Of a stretch of DNA of 64,000 nucleotides, positions 26,345 through 38,828 are shown piece by piece. Origin of the DNA: Hydractinia symbiolongicarpus (Eukaryota > Cnidaria > Hydrozoa > Anthoathecata > Hydractiniidae); contig NC_079875.1 in assembly GCF_029227915.1 (NCBI RefSeq), forward strand, positions 10,351,001-10,415,000, written 5' to 3'. The translations under genes and the position numbers were made by a program. Each line of letters begins with the position of its first letter. Position 1 is the stretch's first letter. The notes beneath the pieces were generated by a model, which was not told the DNA's origin, made no database searches, and was given only the letters and a program-made list of their open reading frames with translations.

Positions 26345-29300
26345 TTATGCAATAACGTAATTGACCATATCTTTCAGCAATTCCACCTTAGTATTCGCTA
26401 TCAGGCAGCCATACATGTCTATTTGTTGCAAGTTTCGTTTCGGATGATTGCAAAGATAACTCGCTAATTCCTGCCAGCCAGTGTTTGTAATACCCTTGTT
26501 ATATCTAAGATCGATAATTTCAACAGTTGCTATTAGTGGAACTAGTACAAAAAAGTCTTCATCAGTCAACAGACAACGAAAAATATAAAGCTGAGTCAAC
26601 TTGCACTTATCACTGTTCCCAAAATCCCCAAGACTTTTCCACCCAATTGTCGACACCTTCATGTTGCCACCAAGTTTTAATGTGTGTAAACACGGTATAA
26701 TAGGAAGCAAAATCTTCAACTTTGAATCATCGATATTGCAGTCCGAAATGTTTAGATACTTTAATGACACAACATTCGTATGGAGAACGCTCTCTGCAAA
26801 CACCTTCCATCCATCTTCTGTAATATTCGGGTTATTCTTAAAGCTCACGTACCTCAAGTGACAAAATGCTTGTTTTAACATATTAACAGATGCATCACTT
26901 AAATTACAACTTCGAAAGTTTAATTCTTGAAAAGGAAGTTGGTGTAGATCTACATTACCCACAATGCTCCAACCAATTTCCGTTATGTTATTGTTACCCG
27001 AAAGTCTCAATTCTTTCAATCGTGGAAACAATGTTGACAGAATTGAAACTTGTTTATCATTTAATTCACAGTCACACACCGCTAACTGTTGCAATTTACT
27101 TTTTTTGTCTTGCATTGATTCAACAAAGTACCTCCATCCTGCAGTTCCAACATTTCTATTAAAGCTTAAATCAATTCTTTCGTATTGAAGCATATTCTGA
27201 CAATGATGCTTAATGCTTTTATCATTTAAATCACAATTGATTATTAGCAGTTCTGACTTTTCTTTCTCATCAGGATCTGCAATCATGTGGGGTCGGGATG
27301 GTGAACTTTCCAGAAACCCTACAAAAAGCGATATTTTTTTCAGGTATATATCATCAATGCAGCAATTTTTGATAAACAATCGTTTTAACGGATTGGAATC
27401 TTCGTAACGTTGCTGAACAAAATCTGATAAGTGCTTCCAACCTACTGATGTGATAGCTTGATTAAAGCTTACATCTAGCTCTTCCACTTTCCAAAGTAAT
27501 GGAATTAGTTTCTCTATGATGGAGTCTGTTAGGTAGCAACAACGTGCCCGGAACCGTTGTAACAAGTTCTCAGAAAGTGCATACTTTGCCAAGCAACTCC
27601 ATGATTTGAGAGAAATTCCAGGGTTATTACACACTTCAAATTCCTTTAATTTGGGCACAATTGGTGCCAAAATTTCAAACGAACTATCACTGATGCTGCA
27701 GTCTCTAACATGAAGTTTTTTTAAACAGCTCTGCTCATTCTCAATTATCTCAGCAATCAATCGCCACCCATCTAGAGATATGGTTTTGTTGTAACTTAAA
27801 ACAAGTGAATTAAGATTACGCAAAACAGCTCCTAACGACAACAAATGATCAGAAGTCAATTTACAATCATAAAAACGCATATCTTTTATTCCTGGCGTTA
27901 CACCATTTTCAAAACTTCTTGAAAATTCTGAATTGATCACAGACAAATCTTTAGCCATTACAACATCAACCTTTTCAATGTGAACACGACTAGCCAAGCA
28001 CATACACTTGGCAAGAACTTTGTATGCATCTCCGAAGATGTCACTTCTTCCTATTTGTATATAGATCTCTTTTACAGGAAATGGAGAGAGTGACGTCAGT
28101 TGGTTAAGAAAATAAACCATAAAATTTATCTGAATGTTTGAGAAGTTCTTAATGTATAGGGTAATTTCACTGTGTGCGATAGTAAATAATAAATCTTTAT
28201 CTAACAAGTTGTGGTATTCAAAACAAGCAGCAGCAAAAAGATTCCAGTCCTCATTTGAGCCTAAAAATAGGTGAAGTAAAAAGTAATAAATAAAACATAT
28301 ATACAAAAAAGATTACAGCATAAATATGCAACACAAAGAAAAGAATTGCTTTTATAGAAATGACTAGTTAAATGGCCCATGGGAAAATCTGCTTGATTAG
28401 GGAGATATTATTCTGATGACATCATCAACCTGTTGGTTCCAAAACTGGGAATTGAGCCAGCTTCCCATTTTGCTCCCAGGTGGCACTTAGTTATCTATGC
28501 ATGAGATATTGTCAGATATTTTACATTTGTTTTTAAGTTTTCGTGTCTCAAGCTTTTTAAGTGTAATGTTACACTAATTTTAAAATCATTATTGAGTTCA
28601 ATTCATTTTAACCCATTGAATTCCTAATGTGTCTGGTTTGCTAAAATTATATCTACTTTGTCTACAGACACATACAGTTAGAATTTTATTTTAACAGAAA
28701 TATTTCAGGGGACATAATCCTTCTTTCGAAAAGTTTGTCCAGAACGTGTCCAAAAAATAAATTTCTGTTTAACAAAATTTTGAACCATTGAAATGAAACT
28801 AAATCTTAATACTGAACAAACAGTGAGAAATAAAAATTCTTCCAAAGACTTTTAAAAAAATTACATCCTCAAATAAGTTGCTGTAATCATATCTTGCTAA
28901 ATTTTTGGTTTGTGAAAATTCATCAGAACAAGTTGAGCAACTTAAAGTGTCTTTAACTAGTTAAATCACATAAACGTTGCTTTATGTAGAGAATCCATTA
29001 GACTTCTAGTGTATATATTGCACTAGTTGTTGGCCTGTGGAAGAATCTATTGTTTTTCGTTTTTTACCGTTTGCATATATATCCTACAACATTCCTTTAA
29101 GTATTTTTATCTGACTGTTAGTGTGAAGTAATAAAATTATTCCACAGTTAGTCTGAAGTAAACTGCCGCATATGCAGACACTATGTGGATAAAAATTAGA
29201 TGGATGAGACCAATAGACCTATCCAATAGACCTATTTTAATAACCAATTCCATTCCAAAAAATACACAGCCAGAACAGACATACCAACATGAAAACAAGG

Positions 29301-32300
29301 TTAGTATAGAGATAATTTAATTTGTCGGCCAAGTGATGCACATATAGTTTGTTTACCCTGTTATTTCTCAAATTAACTTGTCAAATGGGCAAATTCTGAA
29401 CTTTTGGTAAAGTATATAGAAAGTGGCACTTATTTTATACCCAGTGGGCTTATTAAAGTTGCTGATTTATATTTTTTTCTAGTGTTTAGCTAGCTAAGGT
29501 TGATTGCATTGGATTTTATATTTAGCTACACTAGCACTAGCATTCGTTACTACTAGCTAGCTAGTTGGAGCTTCAACCAATGTTGTTAACATATATATAC
29601 ATTTTACTCTTTGTTATTGGATATCTTTTATTTTTTAAAACACCTGTAAATAACATAACTTGGCTATCCTAAGCATGTTGGGTTGGTGGTATTAGACTGA
29701 ATATTGGTCTTCATCGTGTTATATATTCAACAAAATGTAATAAGAGCAATGCAATCACTTAAGGTAAAAGCATGTATACTCATAAGTTACAGTTGCAGTT
29801 AGTTACAGATATTTGTTGTTGCTTTTTAAATTCACAAAACATTCTGTCAATAAGTAGTATTTCTAGTAATATTGTAAGTAATATTATAATTATAACTATT
29901 GCCAGATTGTTATTCCATGTCAGGTATAACTATGGGTGTTGTAATTTTATTGTATGTAAAAGCAAAGATAAACAACTTTTTTTGAAAGGTCCTCTTCTTA
30001 GAAAAACCTGATAGAATTAACATAAAACCTTTCCGTATTATACTTGTTGAGTTATCGAATTTAAGATACTGTAAGAGGGCAATAGATATTTTATACAGAA
30101 AACTATGTATTCTAATGAAATAATAATCAGTAGGCATTTTTTTGGGGGGAGTGGGAGGGGGGAACAATGATTCCATTAAAAGCTAAGAGAATAGTAGATG
30201 AACAAGTCATAATTTGTTTTAAGTCACATGTTGTTTCAATGCAATAACGTTTAGCCAGTTAAGTTGGGCAGCACTCCCTTAGATACCTATGTTTAATACT
30301 TGATCGATTTGCCACAATAACTTATAACAGATGGCCTAAGAAAGTTAAGAAAGTTTTAAATATATACGGACGGCATTATAACTAATAAATGGCTTCGCTT
30401 TATTTTCTTGAGGATAACCCAAACAACCTTACAAGTTTAACACTGTCATTTTCAAAATAGTTGATAGAGGCCTAATCTTGCTGTCAAGTTAATTCCAAAG
30501 AGAATAAGAACAATTTTAAGAACCTTTAATCTATTTTCTTAGAGAATAGAACAACACTAGACCTAAATATTTTTATTTATGAAAAGATGTGTCCTGTGAT
30601 AAAAACTTTTTCGTAAGAACAGCAGTATGTTCAGTTGTTTCTTCACGTTCTGAAAAAAATAGGTTTATGCCAGAATCAAAAAAATAAACAATTTGTGATT
30701 TCTTGAACATGTTCAAGGAATGATACACCTACAATGCTAATATGAATCTGAACAAACAAACCAAAACAATAAACACTTTGTGATTGCTAAGAACACTAGG
30801 TTAAGCCAAAATATGTTTATTATAAATGTGTACTAAATGGAAAGGTTAAAGCATATTAGCAGGGAAGTGTGACAATAATAATGATACATAGCTGGGCAGC
30901 ACTGAGTACTATAACATCCAACCTATAATATCTGGCTATGAAAAGCTGGGTAACTTTTTTAGGAAAAATATTATAACCTATATAATTATAATATACATAA
31001 ATTATAATTACATAAGTTATATGAAGTTTCAATAAACTAGGTAAACATCTTATACCTTACAGTATAGAATATAAACTTTTTGTGGGAGTAAGACACAAGA
31101 CGTTTGTTTGCTACCTAACTATAGCTAGCCAACATTAAAGTTGCCATAAATACACACTTAATATCAGTAAATATTCACAATTATTGTCACACTACCACTA
31201 CTTATACCCTCAATATACTTTTATTCACTACGATCCTTTCAATGCCATATATTTAATGTTGGCTAACTATAGTTAGGTAGCCAACAAACGTCTCGTGTCT
31301 TACTACCACAAAAAGTTGAAAATTATAAAACCAACATTTGCTACTTAACATCCTGAACTTTATATAAACTAACCTCGTTTTCATGCAATGTTTTGATTTT
31401 TTGCCACCACGGCTGATCATGAAAAGGCGATATTGAAATAGGTCTATATACTTAATCCTAAGTAAAAAAACATTACATACCTGTTAATACACAATGTCGA
31501 GCCTCTACAAATAAATTTTCTGCCAGAAGATGTATACATGGCTTTTCAGCTAAACCGTTTTTTACATCAAGAGCATTCAAAATGGCCTTGGTTATATTTG
31601 CTGTATGACAACCAGGGATCAGCGCTGACTCCAAACCACATAGCACAGGAATACAGCCACGCAAACGATGATTCTCCAAGATTTCTTTTCTAGGAAAACC
31701 TTCTTTCAGTATGTGAATAGCTGCACAAAATTCTTGCAAACTGAGATGTCGAAATTGATACTTAATTGTGAACTCATCTACAAACACTTTTGTTACTAAA
31801 CCACAGTACTCAAGAGATTCTTCACAAATTTGTGGTAACGAATCAGCATTGAATACAACTGTTCCATTACATAGCATCTGATATGCCATCTCAGAAACAA
31901 CAGTCAATACTTTTCCAACATCTTTTCGCTTAAATATATCCCTTAGCGTCATGTATGACATATCTTCAGTGCGAAAGTGGTTTTTTAGATACAATCCTAA
32001 AGCCCAGGAATAGAGTTCAACAGATGTATCAGCATTCATACTTGTTTCACTCGAGAAAAGGCTGCAGATGATGGACAAATACACAGGCAAACTTGCCATC
32101 AGTGACAGGTTAGTGGATTCTTTCAACTTTTGCAAAACTAGTACCTCTTTTTCTTTGTTATCATAAAATATATTATGAACAAACAACTCAATGTTCTTTT
32201 GATCAAATCCGAGAACTTCAATGGACTTTAAACTTACAAGTTTACGAAATTTCTGTTGCACCATTCCTATAGCTTCTGGTCGACCAGATATTAAAACTTT

Positions 32301-33750
32301 GTGATCAAATAATGATGCATTAACAGGATTAATCGCTTGATACAAGCATTTCGAGATTCCAATCATCTTACCGTGGTGCTGTGATATCATATCAGTTAAA
32401 CCAATAAATTCATCAATGCCGTCAATTATTATCAAAACTCTGTCTGCAATAGACTGTAGCTCCTCAAACGTAACCCAATGGAAAACATCTGGATATAAAA
32501 ATTTTAACAAAGATTCTAAGGAATCTAATTTTTCCATAGAGTTAATTTCACGACAAATAATAGTGAAGACAAAATCATACTGCTGTCCTTCAGTGACGTT
32601 CCAAAGCTCCTCTCTGGCCCACTTTAAAACTGTATAAAGTAGCAATGTACTCTTCCCACTTCCTGCAACTCCACCTAAACAAACAAGGGGTGAGTTTTCT
32701 GTCATAATATTCTCCACTGTGATTGTTTTCCCTTTGAACAAATGTTGATTGAGATGATAGTCTCGCTCACTATTATGCTTCCAGTATTCACGTACATCTC
32801 TTGAAGGGGAAATAGCTAGCTCAACAAAGGCGGATATCCGATCAATACCACGTGGAGATACATTGTTATGTGATGTGTCAAAGAGCTCTGCATACTGTCG
32901 GAGATACTGTTTTTGAAGTTTTTTGCGGGCCTCGTCTGGTATAAAATATATATATATATAAGCATAAACATTGGAAATCGTACAGAAAATTGAATTATGC
33001 ATTTGCATTGGCAAAATACTTACCAAATTTGGGGTTACCAACTTTAAAGGGTATCTGTGTAGCTATAATCAATGCAAAAACAAGACTATACATTACAATT
33101 TTTTTGTCTGGTTTAAAATATGCTCAACAACAATGCTACAAAAATCTATGATTAACAATTCATTACTTCTCACTTAAATTGTTAATTTCATTTAACACTA
33201 ACACAATAAAGTTTGCTTTGCTTTGAATTACCTTGAGTTTCACATTTCTTTATGACATCATTACGCCCAATGTCTTTCAAGACTTTTTGTACATCCAACC
33301 ACCTTAGATTAGGTTGCATCTGAATACACTTTGCGAGACACTTTCGACATTTTTCATACACCAAGTTATTCTCTAAGTCAATGCAATCTATTTGTGATTC
33401 TTCCAGTTGCATCAATCTACCGAATCGTTTCCAATCACTGGCAAGAGAATAAGAGACGCAATCCAAGATGGACTCTGATAAGGATTGATCTATTGAAACA
33501 AGAATCAGTTATTACAAAACAAGGGAACCCTTTTACAACTTAAAACTCTTCCAGAGTAAAATGTGGATTTTCAAAAGAATAATCACAGTAGGTAAGATCT
33601 AACCAATTTTAACTTTAGACTGACAAATGGCAGACAATGTGAAATTTTGTAAAACAAAACACAAAGTAAACTGCCTATGATGTGACACAATGACAATACA
33701 AGTGTTGTGACACAATTCAAGAAATGTAGTGTACCTTTAATGTTTGCCAT
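26345..33750 (-). CDS. NLR gene A: Death domain - NACHT - LRR innate immune receptor
   Basis: Coding exons (minus strand): 33735-33750 (MANIK), 33232-33489, 33024-33062, 31481-32935, 26345-28260. Joined they give 3,684 nt, 1,227 aa plus stop, all in frame with GT-AG introns. Exon 2 (residues about 6-91) is a Death-type six-helix domain with DWKRFGRLM and EESQIDCIDLEN. Exon 4 (about 105-589) is a NACHT NTPase with Walker A at 193-201 (GVAGSGKST), Walker B at about 272-281 (LIIIDGIDEF), the sensor-like SGRPEA, and the downstream motif FRHLSLQEFCAA. Exon 5 (590-1227) is a ribonuclease-inhibitor-like LRR array of eight double repeats, each with an N-x-x-[IV]-[TSG]-x-x-x-W type signature. Known family role: cytosolic sensor that oligomerises through NACHT and signals through homotypic Death contacts. 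Intron 4 (28261-31480) is swollen by transposons. It is the nearest relative of NLR gene B, 5 kb upstream in the same direction. The ATG context (AAAATGG) is good. The ligand is unknown. Confidence 0.9.
29226..31448. mobile_element. TIR transposon family 1, large copy, in intron 4 of NLR gene A
   Basis: The left end ATAGACCTATTTT and the right end AAATAGGTCTAT are inverted. Subterminal CATGAAAACAAGGTTAGT (left) and ACTAACCTCGTTTTCATG (right) are also inverted. A related shorter element is at 51584-52227. No coding sequence was recognised inside. Confidence 0.6.
31076..31315. mobile_element. Foldback element with about 63-bp inverted arms, nested in intron 4 of NLR gene A
   Basis: The left arm opens CTTTTTGTGGGAGTAAGACA and reaches CCAACATTAAA. 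The right arm mirrors it with roughly six mismatches and ends CACAAAAAG. It is nested inside the 29226-31448 element. Confidence 0.85.
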
Positions 33751-35085
33751 TTTTGTTAGGATGCATTAAATGAATCTAACACTCCTGTTTATTATTCAAT
33801 TATCTATTCTATAAAAGAATATTTACTATAGTTAGATGAATCAAAGGATGAAAACATTAAACATATTTTAAGAAACAGGTTAAGTTTTTGGTACTTTTTC
33901 GTAAACATAAAACTTATATTCTTTATTTAGGGGTAAGGTCATTTTTAAAATAAATATCCTCGTCCTCAGGGATTGTTGCCAGATGTCAAAGGCACTAGCG
34001 CTTACTTGAGAGCTAATAAGATCCTGGCACAGGCTGCTTTTCATAACCACTATGTTGGTTACTATAAATAATTAATGAGGCTGTCTCGCTGTTATAATTC
34101 CTATGGCTTGTTCAAGTCCTTGTTCCTTACTTGCACATGGTGCGGTAGAAGGATCCTGGTTCATTATGTTTTCCCTGAAACTATTTTTATAGTGATGATA
34201 TTACTCAAGGAGCATTATTTATCAAAAACTTGTGACTAGAAAGCTGATTTTGTTACCTAGCTGGCTAGCTTTTATATTTACAAGGCAAGTACCCCTCGTT
34301 GGGACAAGGTTTTAGATTGCAGCGTCTAGCTAGCTAGATTTAAAAAACTTTACTAAAGGCTAGCCAGATAAGTATAAAATAACATTTTTTTTTAAAACCC
34401 CATACATGTGACCTAGATAATTTTTTTAGATTTAAATTTCGCCCAAAAATCAAGCAACTTGCTTAGCAAGTTTCTGTGATTTCTTTCCTTTACTTTTGAC
34501 AACAACCTTCCCAGTTGACCAATGGAAAAAAACTTTCCAGAACTAACATATACTGCATTTAAAAAGCAACTTAGTGTGCTTTAGCAGGCTGGATATACTA
34601 CAACACACCAAGAAATAAAATTATAGGTAATAAAAAATAATGAAACTCACACCACAACAAGAAAAAAAAAATAGGCAATAAAAAATAATGAGAAACTGTA
34701 CCTCACAAGCCTAAATAAATAAAATAAAATAAATAAAAAATTTAAAGAAAAATAAGATTTATTTTCATTTAGTAATTGGTTGTTACATCTGCCTATGTAC
34801 CTAAATTGCCAAAAGTCATGTTTTCTAGCTGTAAAAAAACCTTTTTAAAATGCCAACAATGAAAAAAAAACTGCCAAGAAAAAAATATTTACTGCGTAAC
34901 TCACTAGTTTTTGGTTATTTTTTTTAATATTATGCCCTATGCAGGTATCCTCTCATGTTGAAATGTATGTCACTTTCTAACTACAAGGTCACACTTGGCT
35001 GCAATGCTACTAATCATGACTTTAGACTTTGCTGTGTTAACCCTTAGCCCTTTTTCTTCTAGCTTTCTCTTCTTTCTTCTTCTGT
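33751..35085. other. Presumed 5' flank of NLR gene A; no gene
   Basis: The sequence upstream of the gene A start is AT-rich. A decayed CCTCGTCCTCAGGG palindromic-type fragment lies at 33958-34040. No TATA-type element could be placed with confidence. Confidence 0.4.
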
Positions 35086-35325
35086 AGCGTGTGGCCTTGT
35101 GGTTATGGAGTTCGCTTCGTAATCACAAGGTCTGTGGTTCGGTCCACAGCGCGGGCATGTTTAGCAAATGTCTTTACTACAGCTACGGGTCAACCCATGC
35201 CATGTGAGGGAAATTGGGAAGGTAATGCCGGTGTATACTTAATGTATACATCCCGAACACAGGAACCACATTGATAACAGTGTTTCCTGAAGTGGCTATA
35301 TCCTGTATAAATATTCAAAATAATA
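35086..35325 (+). mobile_element. tRNA-derived SINE, copy 2, tRNA-Thr-like head
   Basis: The head has a box A-like TGGCCTTGTGGTT and box B GGTTCGGTCC with a good T stem (CTGTG/CACAG). The loop TTCGTAA would give a CGT (Thr) anticodon. The body contains TGCCATGTGAGGGAAATTGG, shared with the 13759 copy. The end runs into an AATAATAAT tail at about 35315-35325, next to the LINE remnant. Confidence 0.7.
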
Positions 35326-36330
35326 ATAATAGTCCTTTCTTCCACTTCTCAAACTTTTCAACTAGTTCTTCCATCGACTCTGCTATGAGAACCAAATCAT
35401 CTGCATATAATAACTCCCATGGACAACCTGATCTGAACTCCATCGACAGCGTCTCTAAGACTAGAACAAACAAAAAAGGACTACGTACAGGACCATGATG
35501 TACACCAACATTTTCTCTCTTTCAATAACTTTCATTACCTGATCAACCAACTTCAAACATCTATAGTTACCTCTTTCTAATGCATCACCCTTGCCCTCGA
35601 AACAATTCACTATTACACTCGACTGCCACTCACTCGGAATAGCACCATCCTTGATAATCTGATTAGCATGACTTGTAATAAGCTCAACTCCAATATATCC
35701 AGATGCTTTTACCATCTCTGCAACAATACCTGATACTCCTGCAGCCTTGCCAATCTTCAATTTCCTAATAGCCTCCACTACCCATTCTGTCTTGATCTGC
35801 ATAGCTGGCCCTTCTACAACGTCTGACTATGTCTAGCTGGTCCTTTCGTCCACCCACTGGTATCATGAGAAGCTTCTAGAAGACAATTCTGCAAAGCAGT
35901 CCAAGTACTTTCAACATTGTCACTATCACATTGACCATTGTGAGCTAACTCCTGAACTTTTGCACTAAATTGTCTTGCTACAAACTCTTTCTTCAGCTTC
36001 CAGACTTTACAGCAGGGCCTGTACTTACCCTTGGATTCTTTAACACTCTTTAAGATAATATGACAAAACAGCAACCTATGCTGGAAAACACACTCTTCCC
36101 CCGATATAACTTTCGCGTCCTTCACCACTTTCTTGTCTGACTTTCTAACCAGGAAGTAATCTATCTGTGTCTTACAATCAACTGACTCATATGTTATCAG
36201 CCTACTACTGAATGATGTGTTGCAAACCACCATGTCCGTTGCCATTATTCCTTATTTCTGCGCCCAAATCAATAGCCTCCATGCACACCTCTATAACCTT
36301 CAGATGACTTCCCAACATGACTACTAAAGT
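35325..36330 (-). mobile_element. Broken non-LTR retrotransposon (LINE): endonuclease end plus reverse transcriptase pieces
   Basis: Read on the minus strand, 36245 to about 35814 encodes the C-terminal part of an apurinic-type endonuclease and linker (DCKTQIDYFLVRKSDKK). After a frame break, 35802-35530 encodes reverse transcriptase fingers (AIRKLKIGKAAGVSGI, then GAIPSEWQSSVIV). A further frame change leads to 35530-35330 with GVHHGPVRSPFLFVLVLE and the catalytic LLYADDLVLIAES (YADD codons at 35396-35407). About 70 residues normally lying between the WxxSxIV part and the GVHxG part are missing, so it carries an internal deletion as well as frameshifts. Both ends are truncated. The clade was not assigned. 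Confidence 0.8.
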
Positions 36331-36375
36331 GGCCTTTCACCTTAATAAAAAACGTGAGAACCAATGTTCAAAGAC

Positions 36376-37990
36376 AACATAATTTATTATTATAGTAACT
36401 CGCCATAGAATGTGATAAAAATATAAAAACAAGTTTTAAAATAGCATAAGCTTCTTGGGTAAAACCATCCTCAGTGCATACATAGATGTAATAAATTTTA
36501 ATGTGAACATATTTTTAAACTAGTATTAATTTTTAAAAAAGTAATTCTCTATTTCTAAATAACAGAAGTTTTTTAGATTCAAGTTGTTCATTTAATTTTG
36601 GACGTTTCAATGCAATAAATGTAGTTTCCAAGTTTTTTTTTACCAAAATTTTCCAACTAAACTGATGCTCAGGATTATGGTAAATATGGTTAGCTGGTTC
36701 TGAATTCTCGGTTGGATTATTATGCTCATTTCAGCGAACCACAGCATTTTGTCTTGTTACCCCAATGTAAGATGTGTTACAAGTGGTACACATTCCTTCA
36801 TAACAGGTATGGATTTTGATCTTTTAATGAAAACAGTTTGCGTATCTTTTTTGTATTCCAATTTGTTGCAATTTCGAACTTATTGTTTGTAAACTTGTGA
36901 AACTTTGAAATGAATGATTTGGAAATATTTTCTTAACAAAATGGAACTTTTATAGGAATGAATGGTTTTGGTAAGTCAAAGAAGTTGGGTGGAATTTTAA
37001 ACTCGTCATTGTTGGTGTTATTAGTAAGTCAATCTTGAAATTGCTCAATGATGCTTTCCACAATCCTGGAAGGGAAATTTGCATTTCAAAATATTTTCTT
37101 ATTGCATTCTTTTCCATTTCGAAGTCATTTAAGATACAATTTGCACCACTGAGATCATCATTGATGGCATTCCTTTTGTATAGTTTTGGAATTTACGATG
37201 ACCAATGTGTGGGATATTTGGATGGTTTTCTGTATACTTGTGTACGATAAATACCCTTTTCGTTTACTAATTTAGTGTCCAAGAACCTTTCAGGGTTAAC
37301 TTCACTAGTGAAAGATATCTTTGGATGATAAGCATTCAGTTTATCAAGTAATTCGCCTGGCTGCTTCTTTATTCACCTGTTTATGACGTCATCTACGTGT
37401 CATTTATAAAATCATGGTTTAAATGGATTAACAAATTTCTTCTCTAATTTGTTAAGAAGATGTTGGAGAAAACGATATGGCCACCCATTGTACAGCCATC
37501 AGTTTGTTTGTACAACTTTGACTGAAAAATTAATGTGCTCTCCGTTGTCAGTTTCAACAACAGCCTCCTGAAAATTAGTCTGCTACAATTGATGGGCAGT
37601 TTTTAGTGAACATAAATTTTGTCCAAAATATACTCAATTGTTTCAGCAATAGGAATGACTTGAATCTAAAAAACTTCTGTTATTTAAAAATGGAGTGACA
37701 TGACAGAAATTTATACGTCTACGCTATTACAAAATGTTTTACAAACATGTGTGATAACAAATGTGATTTCGATTTATGTGGTAAATGATAATTGCTTTCT
37801 TGAGGGTAGTTTTATTTATTGTATAATTATGTTAATTACTTTTTTAAAAACTCATACCAATGTTAAAATATGTTCACAATAAAATTTATTACATCTATGT
37901 ATGCACTGAGGATCGTATTAACCGAGAAGCATATGCTATTTTAAAACTTGTTTTTATATTTTACTTTTTTATCACAACATAATTTATTTT
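36376..37990 (-). mobile_element. Degenerate Penelope-like element with inverted terminal repeats
   Basis: Minus-strand translation with frame breaks shows a Penelope-type reverse transcriptase. TDGCTMGG is at 37473-37505, followed by HVDDVI (palm motif), GELLDKLNAYHPKISFTSE, then FLDTKLVN, then YRKPSKYPTHWSS. Downstream, 36735-36806 encodes CYEGMCTTCNTSYIGVTRQN, which resembles the GIY-YIG endonuclease with its CxxC motif typical of this class. The flanks, about 36405-36590 and 37660-37985, are inverted copies of each other; both contain the block reading AGTGCATACATAGATG or its complement. Several in-frame stops make it non-functional. It sits between the two NLR genes. Confidence 0.75.
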
Positions 37991-38828
37991 ATTCATATTC
38001 ACTTGAATGAAAGATTTAAGCCCAATTTGTTATGAATCCTTAAATAGTTTAAAAAAACAATAAACTTGCAAACACAAATAAAATTTATTGCATTTCAAAA
38101 ATATTATAAAGTATGAATTCAAAATAACTACAACAAATGATAATTGCTTATTTTGGGTAATTATAGAAGGATTATCAATTTTATTAGTAACGCACCAAGA
38201 AAGGTTTAAAAAAGTAAAAAAGAACTTGGACAAGACTTTCTTAGTAGAAACTCAATTGGTGTGAACCTCGCAGATAATAATTTCTGTTAGTGATATAAAT
38301 GATAACATCTTTCGGTTTTTGTAAAAAAAAACAAGTACCACCAAAATTCCTGAAAAATGTAAAAAAGCCTTATATATTGCCTTAGAATAGTGAAAATGAG
38401 AAAAAACAAATTAAACAGGTGGCATAACTTTATCCCAAAACGTCTAAAGAAAAATCTCCATAAGTAAAAAAATGGTAATCATAAAAAATATCAATAGTCA
38501 CAAAGCTTCATGTTGCAATTATTTCAGAAGGTAATCTAAATTGAATTTGCATCTTATCCCCACATCAAGTATATTTAACATAAAAAATATTGTATAAAAA
38601 AAATTAAGATAAAATATGTATATGTATATGTTATGTTTAGTAAAAATACAATTCATACTAAATTTTAATTTAAAATAAACGATGTGTAAATAAACAACAA
38701 ATAGATCTTTGTATATATATAAATGTAGATAAACAAAGAAAAATAAGCAGCAAAAGTATAAAATATTAAAAATAATAAGAATAAAAATCAAATTAAATCG
38801 ACATTTTTCAAAAAATTACACAATAACT
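37991..38828. other. 3' flank of NLR gene B; no gene
   Basis: Very AT-rich with many short runs. Hydrophobic Phe/Ile/Tyr-rich frames here reflect base composition. Confidence 0.5.

Noticed and set aside
38519-38791. 90-aa hydrophobic frame downstream of NLR B
   Set aside because: Composition-driven Phe/Ile/Tyr run in very AT-rich 3' flank; no start context or homology seen.
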